A DNA stretch of 64,000 bases from Flavonifractor sp052065355 (GTDB lineage Bacteria; Bacillota; Clostridia; Oscillospirales; Oscillospiraceae): positions 186,001 to 250,000 of the forward strand of contig NZ_JBQHUF010000001.1 of NCBI RefSeq assembly GCF_052065355.1. Direction: 5' to 3'. Positions 1 through 8,463 of the stretch are shown piece after piece; positions within the stretch are counted from its first letter, which is position 1; each line of letters starts with the position of its first letter. The notes under the pieces are model-generated. The model was given only the letters and a program-made list of their open reading frames with translations. It made no database searches and was not told the DNA's origin. Both the position numbers and the translations under genes were made by a program.

Positions 1-2
1 GG

Positions 3-350
3 GAGGATCTGCAGAGCGACCTCTACACACTGGGGTACCACACCGAGAGACAGACTGGCTATCTCAAGAAAGTCAGCGAACTGCTGGCGCAGCTCCCGAC
101 CCGGACGCAGATGGACGAGCTGCTGAAAGCGGTGAAGCATCTGGAGCAAATGAGCGAACAGGCTGGGAAACAGAAAGAGAAGCGTTTTTCTCTGCCCAGC
201 ATCAGGCTGCCCAGACTGAGTCTGCCGTACATTCCATGGACCAGTCTGCTGTTGGGACTGGCGGCCCTGGCGCTGACTGGGCTGGTGCTGTGGGTGGTGT
301 GGTCCAGCTTGGACACGCTCTGGAGCGCGGCCAGGGGCCTGCTCCCGTGA
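3..350 (+). CDS. C-terminal part of an unknown membrane-anchored mobile-element protein
   Basis: The frame is open from the window edge, so the N-terminus is missing. An internal ATG exists at 111 but has no clear ribosome binding site. The visible 115 residues begin with a helical, charged stretch, pass through a Lys/Arg-rich segment and a Pro-rich segment, and end with one strong transmembrane helix (rich in Leu, Ala, Gly and Trp) close to the C-terminus. The stop overlaps the GTG of the next small ORF. The position next to TnpW-like and recombinase genes suggests a mobilization or conjugation accessory protein, but no family was recognised. Confidence 0.55.
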   Translation, partial: EDLQSDLYTLGYHTERQTGYLKKVSELLAQLPTRTQMDELLKAVKHLEQMSEQAGKQKEKRFSLPSIRLPRLSLPYIPWTSLLLGLAALALTGLVLWVVWSSLDTLWSAARGLLP

Positions 351-478
351 AGGACGCCACCACTACGCACTACCACGCAGACAGCAAGGCCCTCCGGAAA
401 GAACGACAAAAGAAAATCGCCCAAGGCCACGCCGAGGACGATCACAAAGAAGAACAGACTTGGCAGCAGACCATGTGA
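347..478 (+). CDS. Small charged hypothetical protein (43 aa)
   Basis: The GTG start overlaps the preceding stop in a GTGA arrangement, which is typical of translational coupling. The 43-residue product is very hydrophilic, with a basic stretch followed by an acidic, His- and Gln-containing tail. It has no membrane segment or recognised motif. Its stop codon lies inside the loop of the terminator that follows. The coding call rests on the coupled start and the tight terminator, so it is tentative. Confidence 0.4.
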   Translation: MKDATTTHYHADSKALRKERQKKIAQGHAEDDHKEEQTWQQTM

Positions 479-492
479 CGGTCTGCTTTTTT
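465..492 (+). terminator. Rho-independent terminator closing the left-edge operon
   Basis: A 7-bp stem GCAGACC/GGTCTGC (466-472 with 480-486) has a 7-base loop and is followed directly by six T residues. The stop codon of the 43-aa ORF sits in the loop. Confidence 0.85.
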
Positions 493-526
493 GTTGCCCG
501 AATTGGTTTTGGGAGAAAGGAACACT

Positions 527-805
527 ATGAAAAGTGAATTCGAAGTGTATATGGAGACAGGTATTCTGGGTGGTTATATTCCGGAGCGAGCAATTGGTCT
601 CCGGAACGAAAACATGATCACACCAATCTACCGGGATACATCCTATCACGAAACGGAACATGGTACGGAGCTCCGCCGGGAGATGATCGTGGGCGGACGA
701 AAATTCTTTGTCCGCTCCATCTTTTCAACTGCCGAGAAAGCAAAAACACCTACGGAGCAGATGCTCCAAATCATCGACAGTGATTTAGAAAAAGGTTCGA
801 TTTGA
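527..805 (+). CDS. TnpW-like transposon-encoded protein
   Basis: This 92-residue protein starts at ATG 527 after a GAGAAAGGA ribosome binding site. The C-terminal half holds the pattern seen in TnpW-family proteins of clostridial transposons: a Gly-Gly turn, an aromatic strand ending in V-R-S-I-F, then a helix with repeated acidic and Lys residues. TnpW proteins are small, of unknown function, and almost always lie just upstream of a serine recombinase, as here. The N-terminal 40 residues look unrelated and may contact a partner. Family assignment is by motif memory and context, so it is moderate. Confidence 0.5.
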   Translation: MKSEFEVYMETGILGGYIPERAIGLRNENMITPIYRDTSYHETEHGTELRREMIVGGRKFFVRSIFSTAEKAKTPTEQMLQIIDSDLEKGSI

Positions 806-875
806 GGATAGACATTGGGCAGGAGATACGGTATGTTTGTTGTTACCGTATCGGCTTGCCCGGAAAGGAGTAGCA

Positions 876-2555
876 ATGGCAAGCAACGAAAAATATACCA
901 TCCTCTATGGCCGGCTGAGTCAGGAGGATACGCAGAAAACAAATAAGACGGATGACTCTAACAGTATCCAGAATCAAAAACTTCTGCTGGAGAAGTATGC
1001 AGCTGAGAAAGGATTCACCAACACCCTCTTTCTGTATGATGACGGTTACTCTGGAACGAACTTCAACCGCCCAGGCTGGCAGCAGGTCATGGAGTTGATG
1101 GAAAACGGTCAGGTGGAAACACTGATCGTCAAGGACATGTCCCGACTGGGCCGTGAATACCTTCAGGTGGGTCAGTACACGGAACTCATCTTCCCAAGCT
1201 ACGGTGTGCGCTTTATCGCCGTCAACGATGGCGTGGACAGCCTGTACGAGTCCACCAATGACTTCACGCCCTTCCGGAATCTGATGAACGAGTTCTATGC
1301 CAAAGACTGCAGCAAGAAGGGACGCTCTGTGGTTCGTCTCAAGGCTGAGACTGGTGCCAGAGTGTCCTCCCGCCCCCGCTATGGGTATATAAAGGACCCG
1401 GCAGATCCCAAACGGCACATGGTGCCTGATCCTGAGACTGCTCCGGTAGTGCGGTACATCTTTGACCTCTGCGTTTCTGGAAAGGGTCCTGCCCAGATTG
1501 CAAAGCAGCTCAAGAAAGACAAAATTCCCACGCCTGGATATTCCTACTACCAGAAGCATGGGGTGGAACTGACCGGAGTGGACATCACTCAGCCATACAA
1601 CTGGTCCACCAACACCATCGCTGGCATTCTGGAGGATGAGACTTACCTGGGTCACACCATCAACCTGAAATCCACCACCCTGTCCTTCAAGAACAAGAAG
1701 CGCATTGAGCGTCCCGAGTCTGAGCAACTCCGCTTTGAGAATACGCACGAAGCACTCGTTACGCAACAGACCTGGGAGATCGTACAGGATATCCGCAAGC
1801 ATAAGAGGCGTCCGGCAAAGATGGAGGAGCAGAATATCTTCTCCGGGCTGGTCTACTGTCTGGACTGCGGGGGCACCATGGTACTGCACCGAGCACACAC
1901 CATGGATGCGGTGAAAAACAACTTCATGTGCTCTACCTACAAGAAGAAAGGCAAAGATGTTTGCTCTGGGCATTACATCAGAGAACAAGAACTCAGTGCC
2001 ATCCTGCTGGATGACATCCGGCGTGTCACGCACTTCGCTCGTCAGAACGAGCTACGGTTTGCGGAGCATATCCGCAAGAAACAGGGCAAGGAGGCGCAGC
2101 AAGAGATCACGGTGCTTCAAAAGAAAATCGACACCATGCAAAAGCGCCAGGACGAGCTGACAAAACTCTTCAAACGGCTCTACGAGGACAGCGTCCTTGG
2201 CCGCATCCCGGACGAGCAGTATCGCATCCTCTCTCAAGAGTACACTGCCGAGCAGAAAGAGATTCAAGAACAGCTCCCTGCCATGGAAGTAAGGCTTCAG
2301 GAACTGAAAGACTCCAGCTCCAATATTACCCGGTTCATTGAGAACGCCAAACGGTACAGCCAGATCCCGGAACTGACCGCTGAGATCTTGCGCATCTTCA
2401 TCAAGCGGGTGGAGGTCGGTGAGCGTGCGGAGAAATACTCCCGCACAGCACCTCAGGAGGTGCGTATCTATTACCGCGACATTGGTCTGGTGGATGAACT
2501 GCCTCAGAGTATGGCGAATTCCGTGGCAGAAGCAATCCAAAACGAGGTTGCATGA
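876..2555 (+). CDS. Large serine recombinase (TnpX/resolvase type with DUF4368 tail)
   Basis: Cuts and rejoins DNA at element ends through a 5'-phosphoserine intermediate, driving excision and integration. The start is ATG 876 after AAAGGAG. The 559-residue protein has an N-terminal resolvase domain with the catalytic Ser in YGRLSQ (about residue 15) and the conserved DMSRLGR motif. A central recombinase domain follows (about 170-280). A zinc ribbon has one CxxC near residue 326 and two further Cys near 350-360. A long coiled coil (about 390-500) and a DUF4368-like C-terminus complete it. Length and architecture are those of TnpX and Tn4451-type recombinases. All key motifs are present, so it is probably active. 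It likely mobilises the element to its left. Confidence 0.93.
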   Translation: MASNEKYTILYGRLSQEDTQKTNKTDDSNSIQNQKLLLEKYAAEKGFTNTLFLYDDGYSGTNFNRPGWQQVMELMENGQVETLIVKDMSRLGREYLQVGQYTELIFPSYGVRFIAVNDGVDSLYESTNDFTPFRNLMNEFYAKDCSKKGRSVVRLKAETGARVSSRPRYGYIKDPADPKRHMVPDPETAPVVRYIFDLCVSGKGPAQIAKQLKKDKIPTPGYSYYQKHGVELTGVDITQPYNWSTNTIAGILEDETYLGHTINLKSTTLSFKNKKRIERPESEQLRFENTHEALVTQQTWEIVQDIRKHKRRPAKMEEQNIFSGLVYCLDCGGTMVLHRAHTMDAVKNNFMCSTYKKKGKDVCSGHYIREQELSAILLDDIRRVTHFARQNELRFAEHIRKKQGKEAQQEITVLQKKIDTMQKRQDELTKLFKRLYEDSVLGRIPDEQYRILSQEYTAEQKEIQEQLPAMEVRLQELKDSSSNITRFIENAKRYSQIPELTAEILRIFIKRVEVGERAEKYSRTAPQEVRIYYRDIGLVDELPQSMANSVAEAIQNEVA

Positions 2556-2563
2556 GCAGAAAA

Positions 2564-2591
2564 GGGAGGCTGTGCCGAAACACAGCCTCCC
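2564..2591. repeat. 11-bp inverted repeat after the recombinase gene
   Basis: A perfect 11-bp stem GGGAGGCTGTG/CACAGCCTCCC has a 6-base loop and lies 8 bases after the recombinase stop. No T-run follows, so it is a weak terminator at best. It may be part of the element end. Confidence 0.6.
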
Positions 2592-2675
2592 TCCACAGGA
2601 ACAAATATTGAGTTATATGGGTAGGTTCATAAATTGTCCCTATGGAACGCCGGAGAATGGACAGCGGCCTTTTTT

Positions 2676-3611
2676 TCAATCCGAAAAGATGGACTCCATC
2701 CCCACTTTGCAGCAGCCGGATGGGGCGTATTTCCATTTTTCGATGCGGCCCTGGGTGAGGAAGTATTTGAGAGGCTCCGGACGGAGCATCGGGGGCAGAG
2801 CGTCGATGGCCAACAGCTTGATCTTCATTCGCTCCGGCAGGATGGCCTTGATGTACACCGAGACCCGCCCTCCCTCCTGAAGCAGGGGACTGTGCTCTGC
2901 CAGGCCGGACAGGTTGGGGGTGAGTTCCACAAAGGCCCCGTACTCCTTGATGCCCCGGACGATGCCGGGCACTGTCATGCCGGTGTGAAACTTAGCGGCG
3001 TTCTCCTGCCAGGTGCCCAGCAGCTCCTTATGGGTCAGATAGATCCGTCTGCGGACTGGGTCCAGGTCCTGGACCACTGCCAAGATATCATCCCCCACGG
3101 AGAAGCGTGCCTGTGGGTGGGGGATACGGGCCACGGAGATATTTTCAATACCGATAAGGGAGACAACGCCGCATCCGATGTCTACAAAGGCTCCGAAGGG
3201 CTCTAAATGGGTGACGGCGGCGGGAATGATCTGACCGGGCCGCCACTGTTCCAGCATGTAGTCCAGAGCCATCTGCTGGGCCCGGCGGCGGGAGAGCAGG
3301 GGAACCAAATTCCCATCGCGTGCCTCCAGCCCTTCCACGGTAAAGCATACCGGCTTGCCTACCCGAGAGAGGATAGCGATGTCCCGGGTCTCCCCTTGGG
3401 CGATGCCCAGGGCGGCTTCCTCCCGTGGAATCTGGCCGATATATGGGCCAAGCTCTACGGTCAGGTTATGGCAAGCGTCGCAGGAGAGTGCAATGCCCTC
3501 CAAAATGGTGCCTTCCTCCATGGCTCGACGCAGGGCATCGGGCGATGCGCAGACCGCCTGATTTTCTGGTGTGTGCAGCAGCCGCCCTTCCGGCGGGAAA
3601 CAGCTCGTCAA
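2676..3611 (-). CDS. S1 RNA-binding domain protein
   Basis: An RNA-binding protein of 311 residues with two S1 domains (about 126-195 and 210-270), each with the GAFVD/GAFVE core. The N-terminal 120 residues hold a beta-rich region with a Cys-x-x-Cys pair (about 44-47). No ATG fits. The chosen start is TTG at 3611, nine bases after an AAAGGA site, and the same frame continues far upstream without any coding support. Full ribosomal S1 proteins have four to six S1 domains, so this is a shorter relative common in Oscillospiraceae, often annotated as ribosomal protein S1. The exact role is unknown; translation or RNA stability is inferred. Confidence 0.85.
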   Translation of the reverse strand: MTSCFPPEGRLLHTPENQAVCASPDALRRAMEEGTILEGIALSCDACHNLTVELGPYIGQIPREEAALGIAQGETRDIAILSRVGKPVCFTVEGLEARDGNLVPLLSRRRAQQMALDYMLEQWRPGQIIPAAVTHLEPFGAFVDIGCGVVSLIGIENISVARIPHPQARFSVGDDILAVVQDLDPVRRRIYLTHKELLGTWQENAAKFHTGMTVPGIVRGIKEYGAFVELTPNLSGLAEHSPLLQEGGRVSVYIKAILPERMKIKLLAIDALPPMLRPEPLKYFLTQGRIEKWKYAPSGCCKVGMESIFSD

Positions 3612-3683
3612 TATGACCAATCCTTTCTGTGTTCCGGACGTTTTTTTCTCGATAGGGCAGTATATGCACCGGGCATCCTTGAA

Positions 3684-3712
3684 TTGACAGGGAGAAGCGG
3701 GGAAATTATAAT
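3684..3712 (+). promoter_or_regulatory. Consensus sigma-A promoter for DUF951-hisC
   Basis: A perfect -35 TTGACA (3684-3689) and -10 TATAAT (3707-3712) are separated by 17 bp, about 40 bp upstream of the DUF951 start. Confidence 0.9.
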
Positions 3713-3753
3713 ATACTTTATAGCGATAAAGCGCCAGAGGAGGAGCGGAAGCC

Positions 3754-3951
3754 ATGGATATCCGGGTAGGCGATGTGCTGGAACTGAAAAAAGAGCATCC
3801 CTGCGGGAGCCGCCGCTGGCTGGTGCTGCGGGTGGGGATGGACTTCCGCCTGCGCTGCCAGGGGTGCAGCCATGAGCTGATGCTGCCCCGAAGCAAGGCG
3901 GAAAAAAGCATCAAAAAGGTGATCCGAAGCGGGGAGGACGAATCAGTATGA
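3754..3951 (+). CDS. DUF951 family protein
   Basis: A 65-residue protein with the DUF951 signature: a short beta start (D-I-R-V-G-D), the KKxHPCG motif, a W-x-V-L-R strand, and a Cys-x-x-Cys turn followed by the M-L-P-R-S end. The conserved Cys residues suggest metal binding. The family is widespread in Firmicutes and its function is unknown. It starts at ATG 3754 behind a strong promoter and overlaps hisC by an ATGA, so the two are co-transcribed and probably translationally coupled. The link with histidine synthesis may be no more than shared expression. Confidence 0.88.
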   Translation: MDIRVGDVLELKKEHPCGSRRWLVLRVGMDFRLRCQGCSHELMLPRSKAEKSIKKVIRSGEDESV

Positions 3952-5012
3952 AGGAATTCTGGAGCAAGCGTGCCAAAGCCCTGACCCCTTACGTTCCCGG
4001 TGAACAGCCCCGGGAGCGGAAGTTTATCAAGCTCAATACCAATGAAAATCCTTATCCCCCTTCGCAGACAGCACTGGCCGCTATTCGGGAGGCCGCCTGT
4101 GAGAGCCTGCGGCTCTACCCCGACCCGGAGTGTACCTCCCTGCGGGAGGCACTGGCCGCCACCTTTGATCTGAAGCCCGATCAGGTCTTTGTAGGCAATG
4201 GTTCCGACGAAGTGCTGGCCCTGTGCTTCCAGGCCTTTTTTGATCCGGACCGGACCATCCTGTTTCCTGATATTACATACAGCTTTTATCCCGTCTTTGC
4301 TGATCTGTACGGCCTGAACTACCGGGAGGTGCCGCTGGACGAGTGCTTTGGCCTGCCGGTAGAGGAGTTTATGGGGAACAACGGCGGCGTGGTGATCGCC
4401 AATCCCAATGCGCCTACCGGCCGGGCGCTCTCCCTGTGCCATATTCGTGCTCTGCTGGAGGGCAATCCGGACGCGGTAGTGGTGGTGGACGAGGCCTATG
4501 TGGATTTCGGCGCTCAGTCCGCCGTGCCTCTTATTGACAGTTATCCCAATCTGGTAGTGGTGCAGACCATGTCTAAGTCCCGGGCCCTGGCAGGGCTGCG
4601 GGTGGGCTTTGCTCTGGGCAACGCGAACCTGATTGCCGCTCTCAACAGTGTGAAGAATTCCTTCAACTCCTACACCCTGGACCGGCTGGCTCTGGCGGGT
4701 GCGGAGGGAGCCCTGCGGGATGGTGCGTACCTGCGGGCCATCACTATGAAGATCTCCAGCACCCGGGACTGGGCGGCCGACCGCCTGAAGCGAATGGGCT
4801 TTGAGGTGAGCGATTCCGCTGCCAATTTCCTGTTCATCTCCCATCCGGAGGTGCCTGCCAAAACCCTGCTGGACGGCTTGCGGGAGCGGGGCATCCTGGT
4901 GCGCTGGTGGGACAAGCCCCGTATCCGGGACTATCTGCGGATCACTGTGGGCACCGACGAAGAGATGGAGGCCTTGTGCCAGGCACTTTCCCAGCTGGTA
5001 CCGGAAGTATAA
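3948..5012 (+). CDS. hisC: Histidinol-phosphate aminotransferase
   Basis: Transfers an amino group from glutamate to imidazole-acetol phosphate, the seventh step of histidine synthesis, using PLP. The 354-residue protein is a class I/II fold aminotransferase of normal length. It has the N-terminal LNTNENP motif, the NPNAPTG motif, D-E-A-Y-V-D-F, the PLP lysine in MSKSRALAGLRVG (about K209) and a late substrate-binding Arg in LRITVGT. The ATG overlaps the DUF951 stop. No other his genes are nearby, so this is a detached copy. Related HisC-like enzymes can also act on aromatic amino acids or cobalamin precursors. Confidence 0.9.
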   Translation: MKEFWSKRAKALTPYVPGEQPRERKFIKLNTNENPYPPSQTALAAIREAACESLRLYPDPECTSLREALAATFDLKPDQVFVGNGSDEVLALCFQAFFDPDRTILFPDITYSFYPVFADLYGLNYREVPLDECFGLPVEEFMGNNGGVVIANPNAPTGRALSLCHIRALLEGNPDAVVVVDEAYVDFGAQSAVPLIDSYPNLVVVQTMSKSRALAGLRVGFALGNANLIAALNSVKNSFNSYTLDRLALAGAEGALRDGAYLRAITMKISSTRDWAADRLKRMGFEVSDSAANFLFISHPEVPAKTLLDGLRERGILVRWWDKPRIRDYLRITVGTDEEMEALCQALSQLVPEV

Positions 5013-5017
5013 GAGAA

Positions 5018-5049
5018 TAAAAAAGTTGTGCCCGGGCACAACTTTTTTT
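5018..5049 (+). terminator. Terminator after hisC
   Basis: A palindromic stem AAGTTGTGCCC/GGGCACAACTT, preceded by an A-run and followed by seven T residues, starts shortly after the hisC stop. Confidence 0.9.
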
Positions 5050-5139
5050 ACCCCCTACCCGTTCTGACCTTTTTTGTGGACGGGGCTTCGTATAATAATG
5101 TCTGCTGAGCGAACTGCCTTGGGGGAGGGGGAAGATGGG

Positions 5140-5994
5140 ATGCGGACGGTCTATCTGGATGAACTGTTTCTGCTGAACTTCGTGGTGGACTACCTGCTCC
5201 TCCTGGCCGCTGGCCGACTGGCAGGAGAGGTGCTCCGTCGGGGCCGGCTGGCCCTGGGGGCGCTGCTGGGCGCGTCCTATGCCGCAGCGATCTTCCTGCC
5301 CGGCTGCGCCTTTCTCCTTCACCCCCTGTGCAAGTTGGGGGCGGCGGTTGGAATGGTGCTGACCGGCTATGGGGACAGCCGCCGTCTGCTGCGGGTGAGT
5401 CTGGTGTTCTTTGCCGTATCCGCCGCCTTTGGCGGCGGTATTTTTGCTCTGAATACCCTGGGCAGCCGAGGACTGGCACTGGAAAACGGTGTGCTGTCCT
5501 CCGCTATGGACCTGCGGCTTATCCTGCTGTCCGCGGCGGGCTGCTATGTGTTCATCACCCTGATTTTTCATCGCTCTGCCCGCCACAGCAGCCCACAAGA
5601 ATTGGTTCCGGCAGTGCTGCGGCTGGACGGCCGTCAGGTGGCCCTGATGGCTCTGGTGGATACAGGCAATACTCTCACCGATCCCGCCACCGGGCGGCCG
5701 GTGATGGTGGCGGAAGGGGAGAAGGTCGTTCCACTCTTTCCACCCGGCCGGGCGCCCAGACCGGAGGAGTTGCGGGACCCGGTGGCGCTGCTGGAACGCC
5801 TGGACGGCGAGGGCTGGCATGGCCGATGCCGGCTGTTGCCCTATCAGGCGGTAGGGGTGGAGTGCGGCATGCTGCTGGCTCTGCGTCTGGATGGGGCGAA
5901 GGTAGGTACGGAAGATTGCGGGCGGCTGCTGCTGGCCCTGTCTCCCACCCGTCTGACAGATGGGGGCGGTTACTGTGCGCTGATCGGTACATAA
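5140..5994 (+). CDS. spoIIGA: Sigma-E processing peptidase SpoIIGA
   Basis: A membrane-embedded aspartic protease that removes the pro-sequence of sigma-E in the mother cell after septation. The 284-residue protein has about five N-terminal transmembrane helices (residues 1-140) and a soluble C-terminal domain with the catalytic DTGNTL motif (Asp near 174) and a later SVGVECG-like strand region. The chosen start is ATG 5140 after GGGGGAAG, giving the family's M-x-x-V-Y-x-D-E-x-x-x-x-N opening. It lies 27 bp upstream of sigE, the standard substrate-protease pairing. A TATAAT at 5091-5096 lacks a good -35 at 17 bp, as expected for the Spo0A-dependent spoIIG promoter, though no clear 0A box was seen. 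Confidence 0.93.
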   Translation: MRTVYLDELFLLNFVVDYLLLLAAGRLAGEVLRRGRLALGALLGASYAAAIFLPGCAFLLHPLCKLGAAVGMVLTGYGDSRRLLRVSLVFFAVSAAFGGGIFALNTLGSRGLALENGVLSSAMDLRLILLSAAGCYVFITLIFHRSARHSSPQELVPAVLRLDGRQVALMALVDTGNTLTDPATGRPVMVAEGEKVVPLFPPGRAPRPEELRDPVALLERLDGEGWHGRCRLLPYQAVGVECGMLLALRLDGAKVGTEDCGRLLLALSPTRLTDGGGYCALIGT

Positions 5995-6021
5995 CGAGGC
6001 GGAAGAAAGGGGAAGGATCGG

Positions 6022-6741
6022 ATGAGCTGGATGGTGCGCTGTTATGTGGGCCTGCAAAAGCTCCTTGCCCGGCTGGGATTGCGGCTGCCGGGCAAGGTCA
6101 TGTATATCGGGGGGAGTGACACGCTGCCGCCCCCTCTGTCCCGGGAGGAAGAGGCAGAGCTGATCGCCTGCCTGGAACGGGGAGAAGAAGAGGTGCGCTC
6201 CAAGCTCATTGAGCGCAACCTGCGCCTGGTGGTCTATATCGCCCGCCGGTTCGAGAACACCGGCGTGGGTATCGAGGACCTGATTTCTATTGGCACCATC
6301 GGCCTCATTAAGGCCATCAACACTTTCCAGCCCGCCAAAAATATCAAGCTGGCCACCTATGCCTCCCGATGCATCGAAAATGAGATCCTGATGCATCTGC
6401 GCAAGACGGCCAACCTGAAAAGCGAGGTCTCCTTTGACGAACCGCTGAATACCGATTGGGACGGCAACGAGCTGCTTTTGTCTGATATTCTGGGCACCGA
6501 AAATGACCTGGTGATGAAGCCTATCGAGGATGACGTAGACCGCAAGCTGTTGCTGGACGCTCTGGAGAAGCTGGACGGCCGGGAGCGGCAGATCATCACC
6601 ATGCGTTTCGGCCTGGATGGACGTCCGGAGCGGACCCAGAAGGAGGTGGCGGATAGTCTGGGCATCTCTCAATCCTATATTTCCCGGCTGGAGAAGCGGA
6701 TCATCGCCCGGCTGAAGCGGGAGATCCTGCGTTTGATGTAA
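6022..6741 (+). CDS. sigE: Sporulation sigma factor sigma-E
   Basis: Early mother-cell sigma factor made as an inactive precursor. The 239-residue protein starts with a hydrophobic pro-sequence of about 30 residues that SpoIIGA removes, ending around the KVMYIGG segment. Region 2 follows, with NLRLVVYIARRFENTGVG and the DLISIGTIGLIKA core motif. Region 3 and region 4 complete it, the latter with a helix-turn-helix in SLGISQSYISRLEKR. Sequence matches Bacillus and Clostridium SigE over the full length. In many Clostridia sigG follows directly. Here a terminator and an opposing small gene follow, and sigG lies about 40 kb away. Confidence 0.95.
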   Translation: MSWMVRCYVGLQKLLARLGLRLPGKVMYIGGSDTLPPPLSREEEAELIACLERGEEEVRSKLIERNLRLVVYIARRFENTGVGIEDLISIGTIGLIKAINTFQPAKNIKLATYASRCIENEILMHLRKTANLKSEVSFDEPLNTDWDGNELLLSDILGTENDLVMKPIEDDVDRKLLLDALEKLDGRERQIITMRFGLDGRPERTQKEVADSLGISQSYISRLEKRIIARLKREILRLM

Positions 6742-6746
6742 GATGT

Positions 6747-6785
6747 AAAAAGAGGGTTGCGGGCAACGCCCGCAGCCCTCTTTTC
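6747..6785 (+). terminator. Terminator after sigE
   Basis: A long GC-rich stem AGAGGGTTGCGGGC/GCCCGCAGCCCTCT with a short loop is flanked by an A-run and a T-run, so it can work in both directions for sigE and the opposing small gene. Confidence 0.92.
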
Positions 6786-6790
6786 TTGTC

Positions 6791-6967
6791 TTAGAAGCCC
6801 AGGGTATCTGCCAGATCGTCCTTCATGTGGTCCATCCGGCGGGCTGCCTTTTTGGCCATCCGGCGCATGTCGGGGTTCTGCATGCCCTTGGCGGCCACCG
6901 CCATGCCAATGGCGGCTCCTGCAATGATGCCCATTCCCATTCCTTCCAGAAACGCGTGCTTTGTCAT
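6791..6967 (-). CDS. Small glycine-zipper-like membrane protein (58 aa)
   Basis: The start is ATG 6967 after an AAGGGAG site. The product has one hydrophobic stretch with small-residue spacing (G-M-G-M-G-I-I-A-G-A-A-I-G-M, about residues 9-22), followed by a Met- and Lys/Arg-rich amphipathic tail ending in D-L-A-D-T-L-G-F. The frame has a good ribosome binding site and shares the sigE terminator. It resembles short YtxH- or glycine-zipper-type proteins but was not assigned to a family. A role next to sigma-E in sporulation is only a guess from position. Confidence 0.7.
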   Translation of the reverse strand: MTKHAFLEGMGMGIIAGAAIGMAVAAKGMQNPDMRRMAKKAARRMDHMKDDLADTLGF

Positions 6968-7031
6968 GAAATGATGCTCCCTTCTGCATTGGTGTCCGTC
7001 TCTATTATTGCCCGAAATGAAGAAAAATCCG

Positions 7032-7060
7032 TTGCTAAAATATGCGATTCAAGGTATAAT
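7032..7060 (+). promoter_or_regulatory. Promoter of the pyrCFKD operon
   Basis: A -35 TTGCTA (7032-7037) and a perfect -10 TATAAT (7055-7060) are 17 bp apart, 85 bp before the pyrC start. No clear PyrR binding element or attenuator hairpin was seen in the leader. Confidence 0.75.
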
Positions 7061-7144
7061 GAAAAAACGGAAGTACGGGATTTTGTACGGAGGGTCGGGG
7101 GAAGGTGCCTGGACCCTTTTTTTGTGTGAGAAAGGAGCGATTGC

Positions 7145-8428
7145 GTGAAACTGCTGATACGCCAGGGACGTCTGGTGGACCCGGTAGGGGGCATCGGCGG
7201 CATCATGGATATTTTACTGGAGGACGGCAAGGTGGCCGTCATCGGCAGCGATATCAGGGAGTCAGACGCAGAAGTCATCGATGCCAGAGGCCTGACAGTA
7301 TGCGCGGGTCTGGTGGATATGCATGTGCATCTGCGGGAGCCCGGCTTTGAGTATAAGGAGACCATTGAGACCGGCGCGGCAGCCGCTGCCCGCGGAGGGT
7401 TTACCTCCATCGCCTGTATGCCCAATACCAGGCCGACTACTGATTCTCCGGAGGTTATCGACCTGGTGAAGCAGAAGGCGGCCCAGGCCTGCGGCATCCA
7501 TGTCTGGCCCATCGGTGCGGTGTCCAAGGGACAGAAAGGGCAGGAGCTCACTGATTTTGAGGCCCTGAAGGCGGCGGGGGCGGTGGCCCTCTCCGATGAC
7601 GGTGTGCCGGTGCAGAACGCCAATCTCATGCGGGACGGCCTCATCACCGCCCACCGGCAGAACCTAACCATTCTGTCCCACTGTGAGGACGCGGACATGG
7701 TGAAAAACTATGCCGTGAACGAGGGACGTATCTCCCGCCAGCTGCGCATTGACGGCCGGCCCGCCATTGCCGAAGAACTGATGGTAGCCCGGGACGCCAT
7801 GCTGGCGGAGGAGACCGGGGCGGCGGTGCATATCTGCCACATCTCTACTGCCAAGTCGGTGGCTTTGGTCCGGCGGTATAAGCGCAAAGGGGTGCAGATT
7901 ACCTGCGAGACCTGCCCCCAGTACTTCAGCCTCACCGAGGATGAGATCCTGACCCAGGGCACTATGGCCCGGGTGAATCCGCCCCTGCGCACCAAGGCGG
8001 ATGTGGAGGCCATCATCGAGGGCCTGAAGGACGGCACGATTGATGCCATTGCCACCGACCACGCCCCCCACTCCGCCGAGGAAAAGGCCCGGCCTCTGAC
8101 CGAAGCCCCCAGCGGCATGGTGGGTCTGGAGACCGCCCTGGGCGTGACCCTGACCTATCTCTACCACACCAAGGAACTGCCCTTGTCCGATATTTTGCGG
8201 AAAATGACCATCAATCCCGCCTGCATCCTTCGTCTGCCCACCAAGGGCCGGCTGTCTATCGGTGCGGATGGCGACATGGTCATCTTCGACCCGGAGGAAG
8301 AGTGGACGGTGGACCCCGAACAGTTTGCCTCCAAGGGCCGCAACACCCCCTTCGCGGGAAAGAAGCTGAAGGGAAAAGTAAAGTATACCATTGTGGGCGG
8401 TAAGGTAGTCTATCAGGATAAAACCTGA
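7145..8428 (+). CDS. pyrC: Dihydroorotase
   Basis: Closes carbamoyl-aspartate to dihydroorotate in pyrimidine synthesis. The 427-residue protein is a type I amidohydrolase. It has the zinc-binding HVHLREPG motif near residue 60, a later GGFTSIACMPNTRP segment, metal-binding His residues in LSHCEDADM and HICHIST, and the catalytic Asp in IATDHAPH. The start is a GTG at 7145 after AAAGGAG. It opens a four-gene operon with short gaps. pyrB and pyrE are not in the window. Confidence 0.96.
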   Translation: MKLLIRQGRLVDPVGGIGGIMDILLEDGKVAVIGSDIRESDAEVIDARGLTVCAGLVDMHVHLREPGFEYKETIETGAAAAARGGFTSIACMPNTRPTTDSPEVIDLVKQKAAQACGIHVWPIGAVSKGQKGQELTDFEALKAAGAVALSDDGVPVQNANLMRDGLITAHRQNLTILSHCEDADMVKNYAVNEGRISRQLRIDGRPAIAEELMVARDAMLAEETGAAVHICHISTAKSVALVRRYKRKGVQITCETCPQYFSLTEDEILTQGTMARVNPPLRTKADVEAIIEGLKDGTIDAIATDHAPHSAEEKARPLTEAPSGMVGLETALGVTLTYLYHTKELPLSDILRKMTINPACILRLPTKGRLSIGADGDMVIFDPEEEWTVDPEQFASKGRNTPFAGKKLKGKVKYTIVGGKVVYQDKT

Positions 8429-8463
8429 TCCCATAAAAACAGAAAAAGAGGAGTTTGAGAATT

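Larger units (their letters stand above)
1..2640. mobile_element. Right end of a mobilizable element with serine recombinase
   Basis: The first 2.6 kb carries a run of accessory genes: a truncated membrane protein, a small charged protein, a TnpW-like protein and a large serine recombinase. They precede core genes on the other strand. In Clostridia such recombinases usually lie at one end of an integrative or mobilizable element, so the element probably continues to the left of the window. The right boundary is not resolved. It should lie between the recombinase stop (2555) and the stop of the S1-domain gene (2676). The call rests on gene content only. Confidence 0.6.

Noticed and set aside
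3612..5039. Long minus-strand open frame continuing upstream of the S1-domain gene across hisC
   Set aside because: It is antisense to hisC and DUF951, which have clear families, promoter and terminator. The S1-domain similarity stops at about 3611, where a ribosome binding site and TTG start occur.
7061..7144. PyrR attenuator in front of pyrC
   Set aside because: No clear binding loop, antiterminator or terminator hairpin could be traced in the short leader.
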